DNA of 30,403 bases, taken from contig DLGG01000014.1 of assembly GCA_002482565.1 (NCBI GenBank), positions 1-30,403 on the forward strand, read 5' to 3'. Numbering within the stretch: position 1 is the first letter of the stretch; each line of letters opens with the position of its first letter. Origin of the DNA: Solidesulfovibrio magneticus. Lineage in GTDB: Bacteria; Desulfobacterota; Desulfovibrionia; Desulfovibrionales; Desulfovibrionaceae. A program made the position numbers and the translations under genes. The notes under the pieces are model-generated. The model ran no database searches. It worked only from the letters and a program-made list of their open reading frames with translations, and was not told the origin of the DNA. This document shows positions 21,540 through 29,099 of the stretch, piece after piece.

Positions 21540-23908
21540 GCGTCACGGGAAAAAAGCACCGTATTCTTGGTGCGCCACAACTGCGCCTGTCTCCCCTTGA
21601 GTTCGATGAACAGTTCTCCCTTTATCTCCGGCAGTGGATACTGGGCGCCGACAGGCGACCAATGCCCGGGAATGCCCGGAACCGTCACGATGGTGTTGTG
21701 CGCGCCGTCCGGGCCGACCTGGAAGGCTCGAATCGAACTGTTGCCGCCCACGCGGGGGTAAAAAACAAGATCCTGGCCCGCTGACCGGAGATTGACGCGC
21801 AACAGGACAGGGCGGTCGTCCGAGGCCGGCGAAGTGATTTCCCACCCCGCCTTCTCGGAATGCGTTGACGCGGCCGACGGATCCGTGACGGTAAATGCTT
21901 GTTCGGGTCCAGACTGTAAAAACTCCTCGGCGATATATGAGGACTGGAGCATTTTGTTGTGCCACTCCATGATGCCTGTGCTGCACGGTCCCTGGGTTTG
22001 GGGGTCGCACAGGGCGACAAAGACGCTTTTGACCAACAACGTCTCGAGGTTGCCTTCGACTTTGTGGGCAGTGATCTGCCGACAGGCCATTTCCACTTTA
22101 AGATGGAGCGTGCGGAACTCCCCAGGCGGCTGGATCGTGTCGTAGGAGAATCGGCGCGTGTCGGGGCCTTTGGTCAGGAGTTTTCGAACCGGCGGCCCGG
22201 CGTCGAAGGCATATTCCAGACTGATCTGATTACCCTTGCCCGTGTTTTCGAATTGGACGCCGACGGCGATGAAATCGATGGGCGCGCGGGTGGTATTTTC
22301 CAGAAAATACTCAACCACGCCTGGGGAATCATAGCGCGCGGCATGCAGGAAACGGGAGCCGTCCGTTTTCAGGCCAATGTCCTTGAGGGCGTAGGCACGC
22401 GCCAAAACATCGTCCGGTTCGGCAGTGTAGGTGACGGTGAAGGGCAGGCTGTCAATTGCCGTGATGGGAAACCGGGGAAAGGACAGTGTGGCGACGTGCA
22501 GTTTTTCAACCCGAGACGTCGCCAGGAAGTTGCCGTCACGTTCGGCTCGCTTCAGGAGGTCGGAAAGTCCGCTGAAATTGTCGTGAAGGTCCATTACATG
22601 CAGTGTCGCCTGCTTGTCCTGCGGGGTGAGCCCTTGTGCAGCCATGAAACTGCGCCGGTGTTCTTGCCGGTAGTACCAGTCCGTCGCCTTTTCAAGAAAC
22701 GGATCGTTAAACACGATAATCGCCTTTTCTGTCGCATAGTCTTTCAAGGCCCTGGCCATGGCCTTGAAATTGCCGAAATCCCACCAGGTAACGACCAGGG
22801 AGTCTTCGCGGTACAGCTTGTCCCCGTTATGGGAAAACACGGAAGCGCCAAGCGCCAGGGCCAGGCAGACCGACAGGACCCCGGCGGCACGTTTCCCGAA
22901 GGGGCAGGCCATGGCCGCTCCGAGCCCCGCCGGAATCAGGAGCACCGGGAGCATGAAGGCCAGATGCGTGGAGAAATAATAGGCGGCGTAGTGTTTGAGG
23001 ATGATGATGGCAAGAGGGGTCAGGACAAAGGCGGCGGTCACCCCCAGGCTCAGCCGGGAGACGAAGCCCAGGCGGACAAGTCCCAAGCCCAAGGGGACAA
23101 GGTATGCCGGCAACGTCCAGCCCGTTTGGAAAAAGTCGAACAAGCCCGAAAGATTGCCAAGCGTGTCCTGGATGACTTTGCCCAAGGGGCTTGGCGTGGT
23201 CAGATCGGGCCGGTGCAGCATGGTTTTGAGAAGCACCGGGCTCACCGGCAGGAAACACACGGCCGAAGCGACGCAAAACACGGCGAGATGCCTGGGCCGC
23301 GTGCGCTTGCCAAGGGTTGTGCCGAGCAAAATGACGCCTTGGGCCGCCAAAATCAGGACGCTTAACAGATGAAAGAGCACCACCGGGATGTTGGCCAGCA
23401 GAAAGCGGCGGAAATTTTTCTCGGTTCCGTCCCGCAGGAAACGCAAAAAAAACAGCAGGCTCAGACTGAACAGGAAGACCAGGACGCCGTAGGGGCGAAC
23501 TTGACGGGATATCCAGATGTGCAAACTGTTGCCGGTTAACAAGGCGGCGGCAAATAGCCCGGCTTCTTCGCCTTGGCTTTCGGCGGCCAGACGGTGCACG
23601 AGGTAGATGGTCGCTATGCCGCATAGGGCGGAAGGGAGTCGCAGGATGGCGTCCGCATCGCCAAAGAGCATGAAGATTTTGAGCAGGAGATGGTACGTCG
23701 GAGGGTGAACCTCCACCTGCATGATCCATCGCGCCAGGTAGTCAAGAGGAAACGACGCGCCGAACGAGGCCTGCATTTCGTCGGCCCACATGGAGGGCGC
23801 TCCCAGGTTGTGCAGGCGAAGCCAGGCGCCGACGCTCAAGAGGATGGCCAGGCAAAAGAAGGTCGTGGTCCCCGGGTCACGGGATATGCTTTGGCGATTG
23901 ACGTTCAT
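21524..23908 (-). CDS. GT39-like membrane glycosyltransferase
   Basis: This is a 794-residue protein. The N-terminal half has ~9-11 TM helices and the marks of polyprenol-phosphate-sugar-dependent GT-C enzymes (GT39/ArnT-like). These include an Asp in the first periplasmic loop (LHNLGAPSMWADEMQASFG, Asp43 region), VEVHPPTYHLLLKIF with a conserved HPP motif, and a LRLPSALCGIATIYLVHRL helix. The C-terminal ~400 residues form a large soluble extracytoplasmic part with beta-rich character and no recognised domain. It would transfer a sugar from a lipid carrier to an envelope acceptor. GC content is visibly lower than neighbours, which suggests acquisition. The last codons and stop lie in a repeat end. 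The start ATG 23908 has a weak ribosome site (AGAAGAG). Confidence 0.85.
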   Translation of the reverse strand: MNVNRQSISRDPGTTTFFCLAILLSVGAWLRLHNLGAPSMWADEMQASFGASFPLDYLARWIMQVEVHPPTYHLLLKIFMLFGDADAILRLPSALCGIATIYLVHRLAAESQGEEAGLFAAALLTGNSLHIWISRQVRPYGVLVFLFSLSLLFFLRFLRDGTEKNFRRFLLANIPVVLFHLLSVLILAAQGVILLGTTLGKRTRPRHLAVFCVASAVCFLPVSPVLLKTMLHRPDLTTPSPLGKVIQDTLGNLSGLFDFFQTGWTLPAYLVPLGLGLVRLGFVSRLSLGVTAAFVLTPLAIIILKHYAAYYFSTHLAFMLPVLLIPAGLGAAMACPFGKRAAGVLSVCLALALGASVFSHNGDKLYREDSLVVTWWDFGNFKAMARALKDYATEKAIIVFNDPFLEKATDWYYRQEHRRSFMAAQGLTPQDKQATLHVMDLHDNFSGLSDLLKRAERDGNFLATSRVEKLHVATLSFPRFPITAIDSLPFTVTYTAEPDDVLARAYALKDIGLKTDGSRFLHAARYDSPGVVEYFLENTTRAPIDFIAVGVQFENTGKGNQISLEYAFDAGPPVRKLLTKGPDTRRFSYDTIQPPGEFRTLHLKVEMACRQITAHKVEGNLETLLVKSVFVALCDPQTQGPCSTGIMEWHNKMLQSSYIAEEFLQSGPEQAFTVTDPSAASTHSEKAGWEITSPASDDRPVLLRVNLRSAGQDLVFYPRVGGNSSIRAFQVGPDGAHNTIVTVPGIPGHWSPVGAQYPLPEIKGELFIELKGRQAQLWRTKNTVLFSRDAYRVP

Positions 23909-24500
23909 GCTCTTCTATCTGTCGGCGTGTTCATAGCCAGAAGGCGGCAAGGCCATGGTCAGGACGGCCGCCGCCCGGATCGCGGGCAAGAAAAAAGCCG
24001 TCAAAGGTTCAATCCCCGACAGCTTGCGCAAAACCATTTTTCGAACCGTTGTCGCCAGGGGGTGTTTGTGGTTCGCCCTGAAGCGCCGCAGCCTGCGCAG
24101 CCTTCAGGTAAAGCTCCCTCAAGCGGGTGGCGGCCCATGGCGGATCTCTATAGCCAGATGGACTTCCGGCCGTACAGACATGCCGGCCCCTTGGCGGACA
24201 TGCGGCGTTGGAATAATCGCATGCCCAGCATGGACGCTGGTATTTGTATTGAAAGGATACCGTGGTTCCGTCTTGAAGTCCAGTTTTCCGCCTTTCGAGA
24301 ACATCCGCAGACACCCCTCCCTCCCGTCGTTTCCGTGTTCCGAGCAGGGTTTTCCTTGGGATCGGGGGGGTGCGGCAGCGGCTTGCGCCCCGAACGGCGT
24401 CGGCCAGAGACAGCAGGAGAACATCCGCTGGGAAAGCGCAGGTATTTGTCTGATTGCGGCGTTTGCTGCGACGTTTTTGCCGATCGCTTCAGAAAAGTAC
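23909..24500. other. 592-bp region without a convincing gene
   Basis: Open frames exist on both strands, but none has a ribosome site plus recognisable protein features. On the minus strand, 24119-24424 translates with a GAGMSVRPEVHLAIEI stretch that faintly resembles secretion-protein ends, too weak to call. It may be decayed coding sequence or the control region of the RNA at 24.5 kb. Confidence 0.4.
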
Positions 24501-24529
24501 TGGACATCGCCATGACGGGGACCTATATG
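24501..24529 (+). promoter_or_regulatory. Sigma-70-type promoter for the structured RNA
   Basis: TGGACA (24501-24506), 17-base spacer, TATATG (24524-24529). Predicted start is near 24536. No coding frame begins downstream before the terminator. Confidence 0.55.
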
Positions 24530-24535
24530 TTAGGC

Positions 24536-24776
24536 GTGTCCCTAGTGAAGGTTGTCAGCAACCCTAACGGAGGCGATGCCAATGGGTAAAAATCTTGTCG
24601 GAGAGGCTTCCTCGCAGTAGAGCATATTCAGGCCGGCAAAATGCAATAGTCTGGCAAACTCCAGGTGTGGTAAACACTGGCTCTACAGTCCAAGCCGAGG
24701 CGAAATCGTCAACCCATGAGTCTTTTTACAACATAACTTTACTGGCCCCGGCTTGTAGAGCCGGGGCCTTTCTTTT
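24536..24776 (+). ncRNA. Candidate ~240-nt structured non-coding RNA
   Basis: This unit has a promoter, paired elements and an intrinsic terminator but no plausible gene. Visible stems are GGTTG/CAACC (24550-24554/24559-24563, TCAG loop) and a closing stem TAGAGC (24618-24623)/GCTCTA (24680-24685). The closing stem encloses two hairpins, GCCGG/CTGGC (24632-24636/24651-24655) and CCAGGTGT/ACACTGG (24661-24668/24674-24680), giving a three-way junction. Long-range matches ATGGGT (24582-24587)/ACCCAT (24712-24717) and GTAAAAA/TTTTTAC suggest a further closing stem or alternative folds. I do not recognise a known family (not tmRNA, SRP, RNase P or a common riboswitch). It lies between a GT39-like gene and an NHLP precursor gene. 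Confidence 0.6.
24744..24776 (+). terminator. Rho-independent terminator of the structured RNA
   Basis: A perfect 10-bp stem GGCCCCGGCT/AGCCGGGGCC (24744-24753/24759-24768) with loop TGTAG is followed by TTTCTTTT. Confidence 0.92.
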
Positions 24777-25129
24777 GGCGTGCGCGAGCGTCTGCCGGCC
24801 TAACTGGAGCGCGGAGAAAGAGCACGGCCCCGTAGCCTTCACGCCCTCCCATGATCAGCCAGACATAGCCATTCCCCAATCAATCCCTCTTTGGCGAGCC
24901 ATGGGACGAACTGTTTGTGTGCGTGGTGCTTCCAGCCATAGCGGTGGTTCCGTTATGGGCGGAAGAAACACGCCGGCGTTGGTCCCGCCCCGATTTGTCT
25001 TGTCATCAGTCCTAAATTTTGCCATGTGGATAATTGTTTTCCGCAAGGGACAAGTTAAGGAAAGCGCGCCGACCCTGCGGCAGCCTCTGTGCGCCCAACC
25101 AGAAGTCGTTCAGAACTGGAGGATCATCC
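24777..25129. other. Upstream region of NHLP gene, no gene seen
   Basis: These 353 bases lie between the terminator and the NHLP start. The frame is open upstream of the NHLP gene but lacks a ribosome site. There is an AT-rich stretch near 25010-25045 (with GATAAT at 25027-25032), and the NHLP promoter probably lies there, although no good -35 is visible. Confidence 0.45.
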
Positions 25130-25423
25130 ATGAAATCCGTGAATTGGGAAGCCATCATCGACAAAGCCGGGGCCGACGCCGGCTTCAAGCAGCGTTTGCT
25201 CGCCGATCCGTCGAAAGCCCTTGGCGAGGAAGGCGTTGTCGTGCCCGACGGCGTCATCGTCAAGGTGGTGGAGTCCACGGACAAGGAAGTGTGGCTGGTG
25301 CTGCCCCACAAACACAGCAGCATCAAATTTTTAAGCCCGTACGTTGCCGTGTGCGAGGACCCGGAAGCCCCGGCCGGCGACTCCAAGAGCTGTCAGAATC
25401 CGGCTGCCGGCTGCGCCGTCTAG
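25130..25423 (+). CDS. NHLP-type RiPP precursor peptide (nitrile hydratase-like leader)
   Basis: This is a 97-residue peptide. ATG 25130 follows GGAGGATC. Residues ~5-62 match the NHLP leader class, derived from the nitrile hydratase alpha subunit. The order is a helix (WEAIIDKAGADAGFKQRLLA, DPSKAL), GEEGVVVPDGVIVKVVESTD, and the strand EVWLVLPHKHSS. Such leaders guide maturases acting on ribosomal natural products, and the remainder would be the core (~64-97) with Cys75, Cys88 and Cys95. No canonical Gly-Gly cleavage site is visible; the nearest candidates are Ala/Gly pairs. No modification enzyme, protease or exporter gene lies nearby in this window, so it would be an orphan precursor or use enzymes encoded elsewhere. 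The stop TAG abuts a repeat element. Confidence 0.8.
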   Translation: MKSVNWEAIIDKAGADAGFKQRLLADPSKALGEEGVVVPDGVIVKVVESTDKEVWLVLPHKHSSIKFLSPYVAVCEDPEAPAGDSKSCQNPAAGCAV

Positions 25424-25525
25424 TGTCGCGTCCCAGAAAAAATACGATCGTATTTTTTCAGAAAAACTCTTGATTTTAGGATTTTGCCCGCGAAAAGTCC
25501 GAGATGCTTTTCGTGGACGCGGCAC
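25423..25525 (-). repeat. 103-bp repeat element, copy 2 (inverted relative to copy 1)
   Basis: Terminal inverted repeats GTGTCGCGTCC (25423-25433) and GGACGCGGCAC (25515-25525). Its centre is a perfect 24-bp palindrome (25436-25459, arm GAAAAAATACGA). It begins at the last base of the NHLP stop codon and lies between that gene and its probable terminator at 25605, as if inserted there. Confidence 0.75.
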
Positions 25526-25604
25526 GGGTTCCGCCGCAAGACGCGTTCGCTGCCCGCCGGCTTGCGCCCAGGGGCGTGGGCCCGGCGGGAGCGCAGTGCC
25601 CATC

Positions 25605-25639
25605 AAGACGCCTCGGACAGGCTCCGGGGCGTCTTTTTT
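25605..25639 (+). terminator. Rho-independent terminator after NHLP gene
   Basis: A 13-bp stem (25605-25617 with 25623-25635, one G-U pair; AAGACGCC arm), loop CAGGC and a run of six T. It is 180 bases after the NHLP stop; the repeat element fills more than half of this gap. Confidence 0.85.
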
Positions 25640-25703
25640 GGCGGGTATTGCGGGCGACTGGGGGAGCCGGTGGCGCAGGGCTTTGCCGTCGTGTGCCGGC
25701 CCT

Positions 25704-26636
25704 TCAGACCTGCCGGCAGACATAGAGCACAAGCCCGCCCACGGCCAGGGCGATGCCGGCCGCGCCCAGGGGCCCGGGCAGGGGCGCGGCCAGGATGAGC
25801 GTCTCGCCGGCCAGGCAAAAGACCACTTCCAGGGCCTGGGTGGCGTCCACAGCGGCCAGCTCATAGGCGTTTTGGGCCCGGCTGCGGGCGCGCAGAAAAA
25901 GCGTCGTGGCGATGACCCCGGCGGACAGGGCCACCAGGCCAGTCTGGATCACTTGCCCCTGGCTTGGCGGCGGCGGCGCGATGACCGCGAGGAGCACGAG
26001 CCAGAAGGGGATCGAGCCGATGGTGAGAAGCAGCGTGGGCGTGCGCCCGGCGTCCAGGCTTGGCTGGTCGATGCGCGGGATGCGGCCCTTGCCGCCATGT
26101 CGGGCCTCCCAGACGAGCTGGTTGCCCAGGGGGTAGGCCAGGGCGGCGGTCATGACGGCGGCCACGCCCCATAAACTCCCGACATCGGCCAGGGGGCCGG
26201 CCTGCTCGACGTTGACCAGCACGATGCCGGCGAAGATGGCCCCGGTGAAGGCCAGGCCCTTTCTGGGCACCCGCCGGCCAAGGGCCGCCAAGACCAGCGG
26301 CGTGGCCAGGATGGTGGCCTGCCAGGTGGTGGCCGTGACCCAGCCCGGGGAATAGGCCGCGGCCAGGGTGACGCCGGCGTAAAACACCCCAAAACCGATG
26401 GAGCCGGCCAGGGTCCAGAACAGCGGATTGCGCCCGAAAAGGCGTAGGGCCTCGGCCACGGCCCTTGGCCCGCCGGAAGCCAGGGTCCACAGCAGGAGGA
26501 TGGGCAGCATGAAGGCGTAGCGCAGGCTGGCCGACCACAGCCAATGGCCGCCTTCCAGGCTCATGGCCCGGTTGAGGATGAAGGTCGCGCTGAAAAACAG
26601 CGCCGCCAGCGCGCCAAGAAGGATGGTGCGTGCCAT
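25704..26636 (-). CDS. DMT-superfamily (EamA/EmrE-like) transporter
   Basis: This is a 310-residue inner-membrane protein with ten likely TM helices in two halves. It has the drug/metabolite transporter pattern, starting MARTILLGALAALFFSATFI and NRAM, and ending IALAVGGLVLYVCRQV. The second half contains AVDATQALEVVFCLAGETLI, the EamA-typical proline-poor helix pair. It resembles the multidrug-resistance efflux branch of DMT proteins; the substrate is unknown. It is the last gene of a three-gene minus-strand operon, 21 bases after the HD-domain gene. The only nearby hairpin terminator faces the other strand. Confidence 0.88.
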   Translation of the reverse strand: MARTILLGALAALFFSATFILNRAMSLEGGHWLWSASLRYAFMLPILLLWTLASGGPRAVAEALRLFGRNPLFWTLAGSIGFGVFYAGVTLAAAYSPGWVTATTWQATILATPLVLAALGRRVPRKGLAFTGAIFAGIVLVNVEQAGPLADVGSLWGVAAVMTAALAYPLGNQLVWEARHGGKGRIPRIDQPSLDAGRTPTLLLTIGSIPFWLVLLAVIAPPPPSQGQVIQTGLVALSAGVIATTLFLRARSRAQNAYELAAVDATQALEVVFCLAGETLILAAPLPGPLGAAGIALAVGGLVLYVCRQV

Positions 26637-26657
26637 GGGGGAAAAGAGGGCGCGGGC

Positions 26658-27215
26658 CTAGGCCAGACCGGTTTCGGCGGCCACGCCGGCGATGGCGGCG
26701 ATGGCCAGGGTCAAAAATTCGTCCAGGGGCAGCCCGGCCTTGTCGCACTCCAAGATGTTGGCCCGCCGGACACCCGCGGCAAAGGCCTTGTCCTTCATTT
26801 TCTTTTTGATGCTCTTGGCGGCCAGGCCGGTCATTTTGTCGGGCCGCACCAGGGCGGCGGCGCTTATCATGCCGGTGACCGATTCGGCGCAGCGCAGGGC
26901 GTAGTCAAAGGGCGTGGCCGGTGTGTGGCCGGTGTGTTCGTCGTTGTGGGCGGCGATGGCGGCCAGGGCCTCCTCGGGCAGGGAGCCGGGCGGCAGCAGT
27001 TCGCGCAGGGCCAGGCCGTGGCGCTCGGGCGTTTCGGCCGTGGCCGGGTAGTCCAGGTCGTGGAGCAGGCCGGTTAGGCCCCACAATTCCGGGTCCTGCC
27101 CCAGGCGCTCGGCCAGGGCGCGCATGACGGCCTCGGTTTGCCGGCCGTGGGCCAAAAGGCCGGGGTTGGGGTTTTGGGCCTTGATCAGGGCCAGGGCGTC
27201 GTCACGGCGGATCAT
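26658..27215 (-). CDS. HD-domain phosphohydrolase-like protein
   Basis: This is a 185-residue cytoplasmic protein with the HD metal site: His23 (LLAHGRQTEAV), His52-Asp53 (GLLHDLDYP) and further His at 90-97 (AAHNDEHTGH). The compact single-domain form is common and mostly uncharacterised; HD proteins hydrolyse nucleotides or other phosphate esters. The first codon overlaps the stop of the upstream 90-residue gene (ATGA), and the transporter follows after 21 bases, so all three are one transcription unit. No partner domain (RelA, GAF, response regulator) is attached. Confidence 0.88.
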   Translation of the reverse strand: MIRRDDALALIKAQNPNPGLLAHGRQTEAVMRALAERLGQDPELWGLTGLLHDLDYPATAETPERHGLALRELLPPGSLPEEALAAIAAHNDEHTGHTPATPFDYALRCAESVTGMISAAALVRPDKMTGLAAKSIKKKMKDKAFAAGVRRANILECDKAGLPLDEFLTLAIAAIAGVAAETGLA

Positions 27216-27484
27216 GCGGACTCCTTGGGCGGTTGGGGCGCGGGGGCGGACGGGGCGATCAGCTCAAGGTCGGCCACGACCTCCTTGAGGACGCGATGGG
27301 CAAAGGCCAGGGCCACGCGCTTGGCCGCGTCGAGGTCCGGGATCTTGTCCTTGATGGAGCGCTTGCCCACGTGGACTTTCCAACCGGGCGCGCCGATGCG
27401 TTCCTGGACCACGGTGACGAGCAGGGCCTTGCCGAGGTTGACGTAGTGGGTGCTGTCGTCGTGTCTGATCCATTCAACGGTCAT
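27212..27484 (-). CDS. Conserved hypothetical protein, 90 residues
   Basis: ATG 27484 has GGGAGGCG at the right distance; the open frame upstream of it lacks a start signal. The protein begins MTVEWIRHDDSTHYVNLGKA, then has a compact alpha/beta pattern (LLVTVVQERIGAPGWKVHVG, KRSIKDKIPDLDAAKRVALA) and a Pro/Ala-rich end. It has no signal peptide or catalytic motif I recognise. Translational coupling to the HD protein suggests the two work together. A promoter candidate lies 30-60 bases upstream. Confidence 0.8.
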   Translation of the reverse strand: MTVEWIRHDDSTHYVNLGKALLVTVVQERIGAPGWKVHVGKRSIKDKIPDLDAAKRVALAFAHRVLKEVVADLELIAPSAPAPQPPKESA

Positions 27485-27515
27485 GTCGCCTCCCGGGGTG
27501 TGGGACTGTCCGGGC

Positions 27516-27544
27516 AGCCTAGCACGAGGGCGGCCCGGGGGCAA
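27516..27544 (-). promoter_or_regulatory. Sigma-70 promoter of the 90-aa/HD/transporter operon
   Basis: Minus strand: TTGCCC (27544-27539), 17-base spacer, TAGGCT (27521-27516) with an extended -10 TGC just upstream. The spacing is exact and the leader about 25 bases. Confidence 0.55.
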
Positions 27545-27618
27545 AGGTTCGGGACGGCGGGAAACCGGGCCGCACCGTCAGCAGCTGGGCGTTCCTGGCC
27601 CTTGGCTTCGGCCGCTGT

Positions 27619-28710
27619 TCAGGCGGCCGGCTTGGCGCCGCCCTGGTCGACCGGGAAGGTCACGGCCAGATGCAGGCCCGGCCCGGGCAGGCGGCGGATG
27701 GTCCCTTCGAGTTGGCGCGTGAGTTCCCGCACGAGGGTCATGCCCATGGTCTGGGCGGTTTCCAGGGAGAAATCCGGTCCCGGCCCCCGGCCGTCGTCGG
27801 CCACCTCGATGGCGGCCTGGCCGTCTTCCAGGGCCATGCGGACGGTCAGCCGACCGGTTTGCCCGGGATCGAAGGCGTGCTTGCAGGCGTTGGAGACCAG
27901 TTCATTGAGCAGAAGCCCGCAGGGCACGGCCTTGTTCAGGCCGAGCTGGAAGGGCTGGCAGTCGCAAACGACCTCCACGTTGGTCATGGCGTGGCGGAAG
28001 ATGGCGACCAGGGAGCCGATGAGCGCCTGGGCGTATTCGGCCATGTCGATGGTGGACAGGTCCCCGTGCTTGTAGAGTTGCTGGTGGATAAGCGCCATGG
28101 AGCGCACCCGGGTCTCCAGGCGGGCGAAGCGTTCGCGCTCGGCTTCGCTGTCGGCTTCCTCGGCCTGGATGGAGACCAGCCCCAGGATGATTTGCAGGTT
28201 GTTTTTGACCCGGTGGTGGATCTCGGCCAGGAGCACTTTTTTTTCTTCCAGGGAGCGTTCCAGGGCCAGGGTGCGCCGGGCGATCTCGGTTTCGAGGTGT
28301 TCCCGGTGGCGGCGGTTTTCATTGAGCAGCCGGGCCCGTTCCAGGGCCTTGTCCACGGCGTGGAGCAGCACGGCCATGTCGGCCATGGGCTTGGTGATGA
28401 AGTCCCAGGCCCCCAGGCGGATGGCCTCCAGGGCGTCCTGCAACAGGCCCGTGCCTGAAACCACGATGGTGGGCGTGTCCGGGGCGGCCTCGCGCAGCCG
28501 GGCCAGCACCTCCATGCCGCCCAGGACCGGCATCCGCAGGTCAATGAGCACCAGATCGGGCCGGGCCGCCTCGAAGATCTCCAGCCCCTCCCGGCCGTCG
28601 GCGGCCTGAAGCACCCGGTAGCCATGGTTTTCGAGGTAGGCGGCCATGGCTTCGCGCAGGATTTCGGCGTCGTCCATGGTCAGGATGACGGCCTTGGGGG
28701 CGTCGGTCAT
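27619..28710 (-). CDS. Receiver-histidine kinase hybrid (REC-HisKA_2)
   Basis: This is a 363-residue soluble protein. ATG 28710 follows GGAGGC. The N-terminal receiver (~7-122) has the acidic pair at 13-14, phospho-acceptor Asp57 (LIDLRMP), S85 and K107 (FITKP). A coiled coil (~125-160) leads to a HisKA_2-type dimerisation helix with EIHHRVKNNLQIILGLVSIQ (His165-166). An HWE/HisKA_2-like ATPase domain follows, with N box NELVSNACKHAF and G box VADDGRGPGPDF. Receiver input on a kinase without a membrane sensor suggests a downstream relay member. Its start overlaps the stop of the upstream receiver gene (ATGA). It is the last gene of a three-gene signalling operon. Confidence 0.93.
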   Translation of the reverse strand: MTDAPKAVILTMDDAEILREAMAAYLENHGYRVLQAADGREGLEIFEAARPDLVLIDLRMPVLGGMEVLARLREAAPDTPTIVVSGTGLLQDALEAIRLGAWDFITKPMADMAVLLHAVDKALERARLLNENRRHREHLETEIARRTLALERSLEEKKVLLAEIHHRVKNNLQIILGLVSIQAEEADSEAERERFARLETRVRSMALIHQQLYKHGDLSTIDMAEYAQALIGSLVAIFRHAMTNVEVVCDCQPFQLGLNKAVPCGLLLNELVSNACKHAFDPGQTGRLTVRMALEDGQAAIEVADDGRGPGPDFSLETAQTMGMTLVRELTRQLEGTIRRLPGPGLHLAVTFPVDQGGAKPAA

Positions 28711-29099
28711 GGCCTGCCTCCGTTTTCGCCCAGGACCCGACACAGGGCGGCGGCCAGGATTTCCAGGCCGGCGGCGGGCTTGGCAATGATGTCGCCCGGC
28801 CCCAGCCCGGCGGCCTCAAGTTCCGGCCCCAGACGCACGCCCGGCGAACCGGTGTAGACGACAAAGCGCATGGCCGGCCAGATGGCGTTGGCCCGGGCGA
28901 TGAAATCCAGGCCGGTCAGCCCCGGCAGCCGGATGTCCACCACGGCCGCCCGGCAGGGATTGTCAGGCAAGAGCGCCAGGGCTTCCTCGGCGCTGCCGGC
29001 CTGGAGCACGGCAAAGCCGTGGGTCTCCAGGTACAGGGCCAAGCTTTCGCGCAGCAGTTCCTCGTCGTCGAGGACCAGGACGGCCGGGGCGGCGTTCAC
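28707..29099 (-). CDS. Stand-alone receiver domain protein
   Basis: This is a 130-residue response regulator without output domain. Start GTG 29099 overlaps the kinase stop (GTGA) and its own stop overlaps the next gene (ATGA). Receiver residues: DDE at 11-13, phospho-acceptor Asp55 (AVVDIRLPG), T83 region (VVYTGS), Lys in DIIAKP. It would shuttle phosphate between the upstream membrane kinase and the downstream receiver-kinase, or act as a phosphate sink. No DNA-binding part is present. Confidence 0.92.
   Translation of the reverse strand: MNAAPAVLVLDDEELLRESLALYLETHGFAVLQAGSAEEALALLPDNPCRAAVVDIRLPGLTGLDFIARANAIWPAMRFVVYTGSPGVRLGPELEAAGLGPGDIIAKPAAGLEILAAALCRVLGENGGRP

Noticed and set aside
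24119..24424. Minus-strand fragment resembling the end of a HlyD-type secretion protein
   Set aside because: Only a short GAGMSV..EVHLAIEI resemblance, no membrane helix or lipoyl-like domain and no continuous frame. Not supportable.
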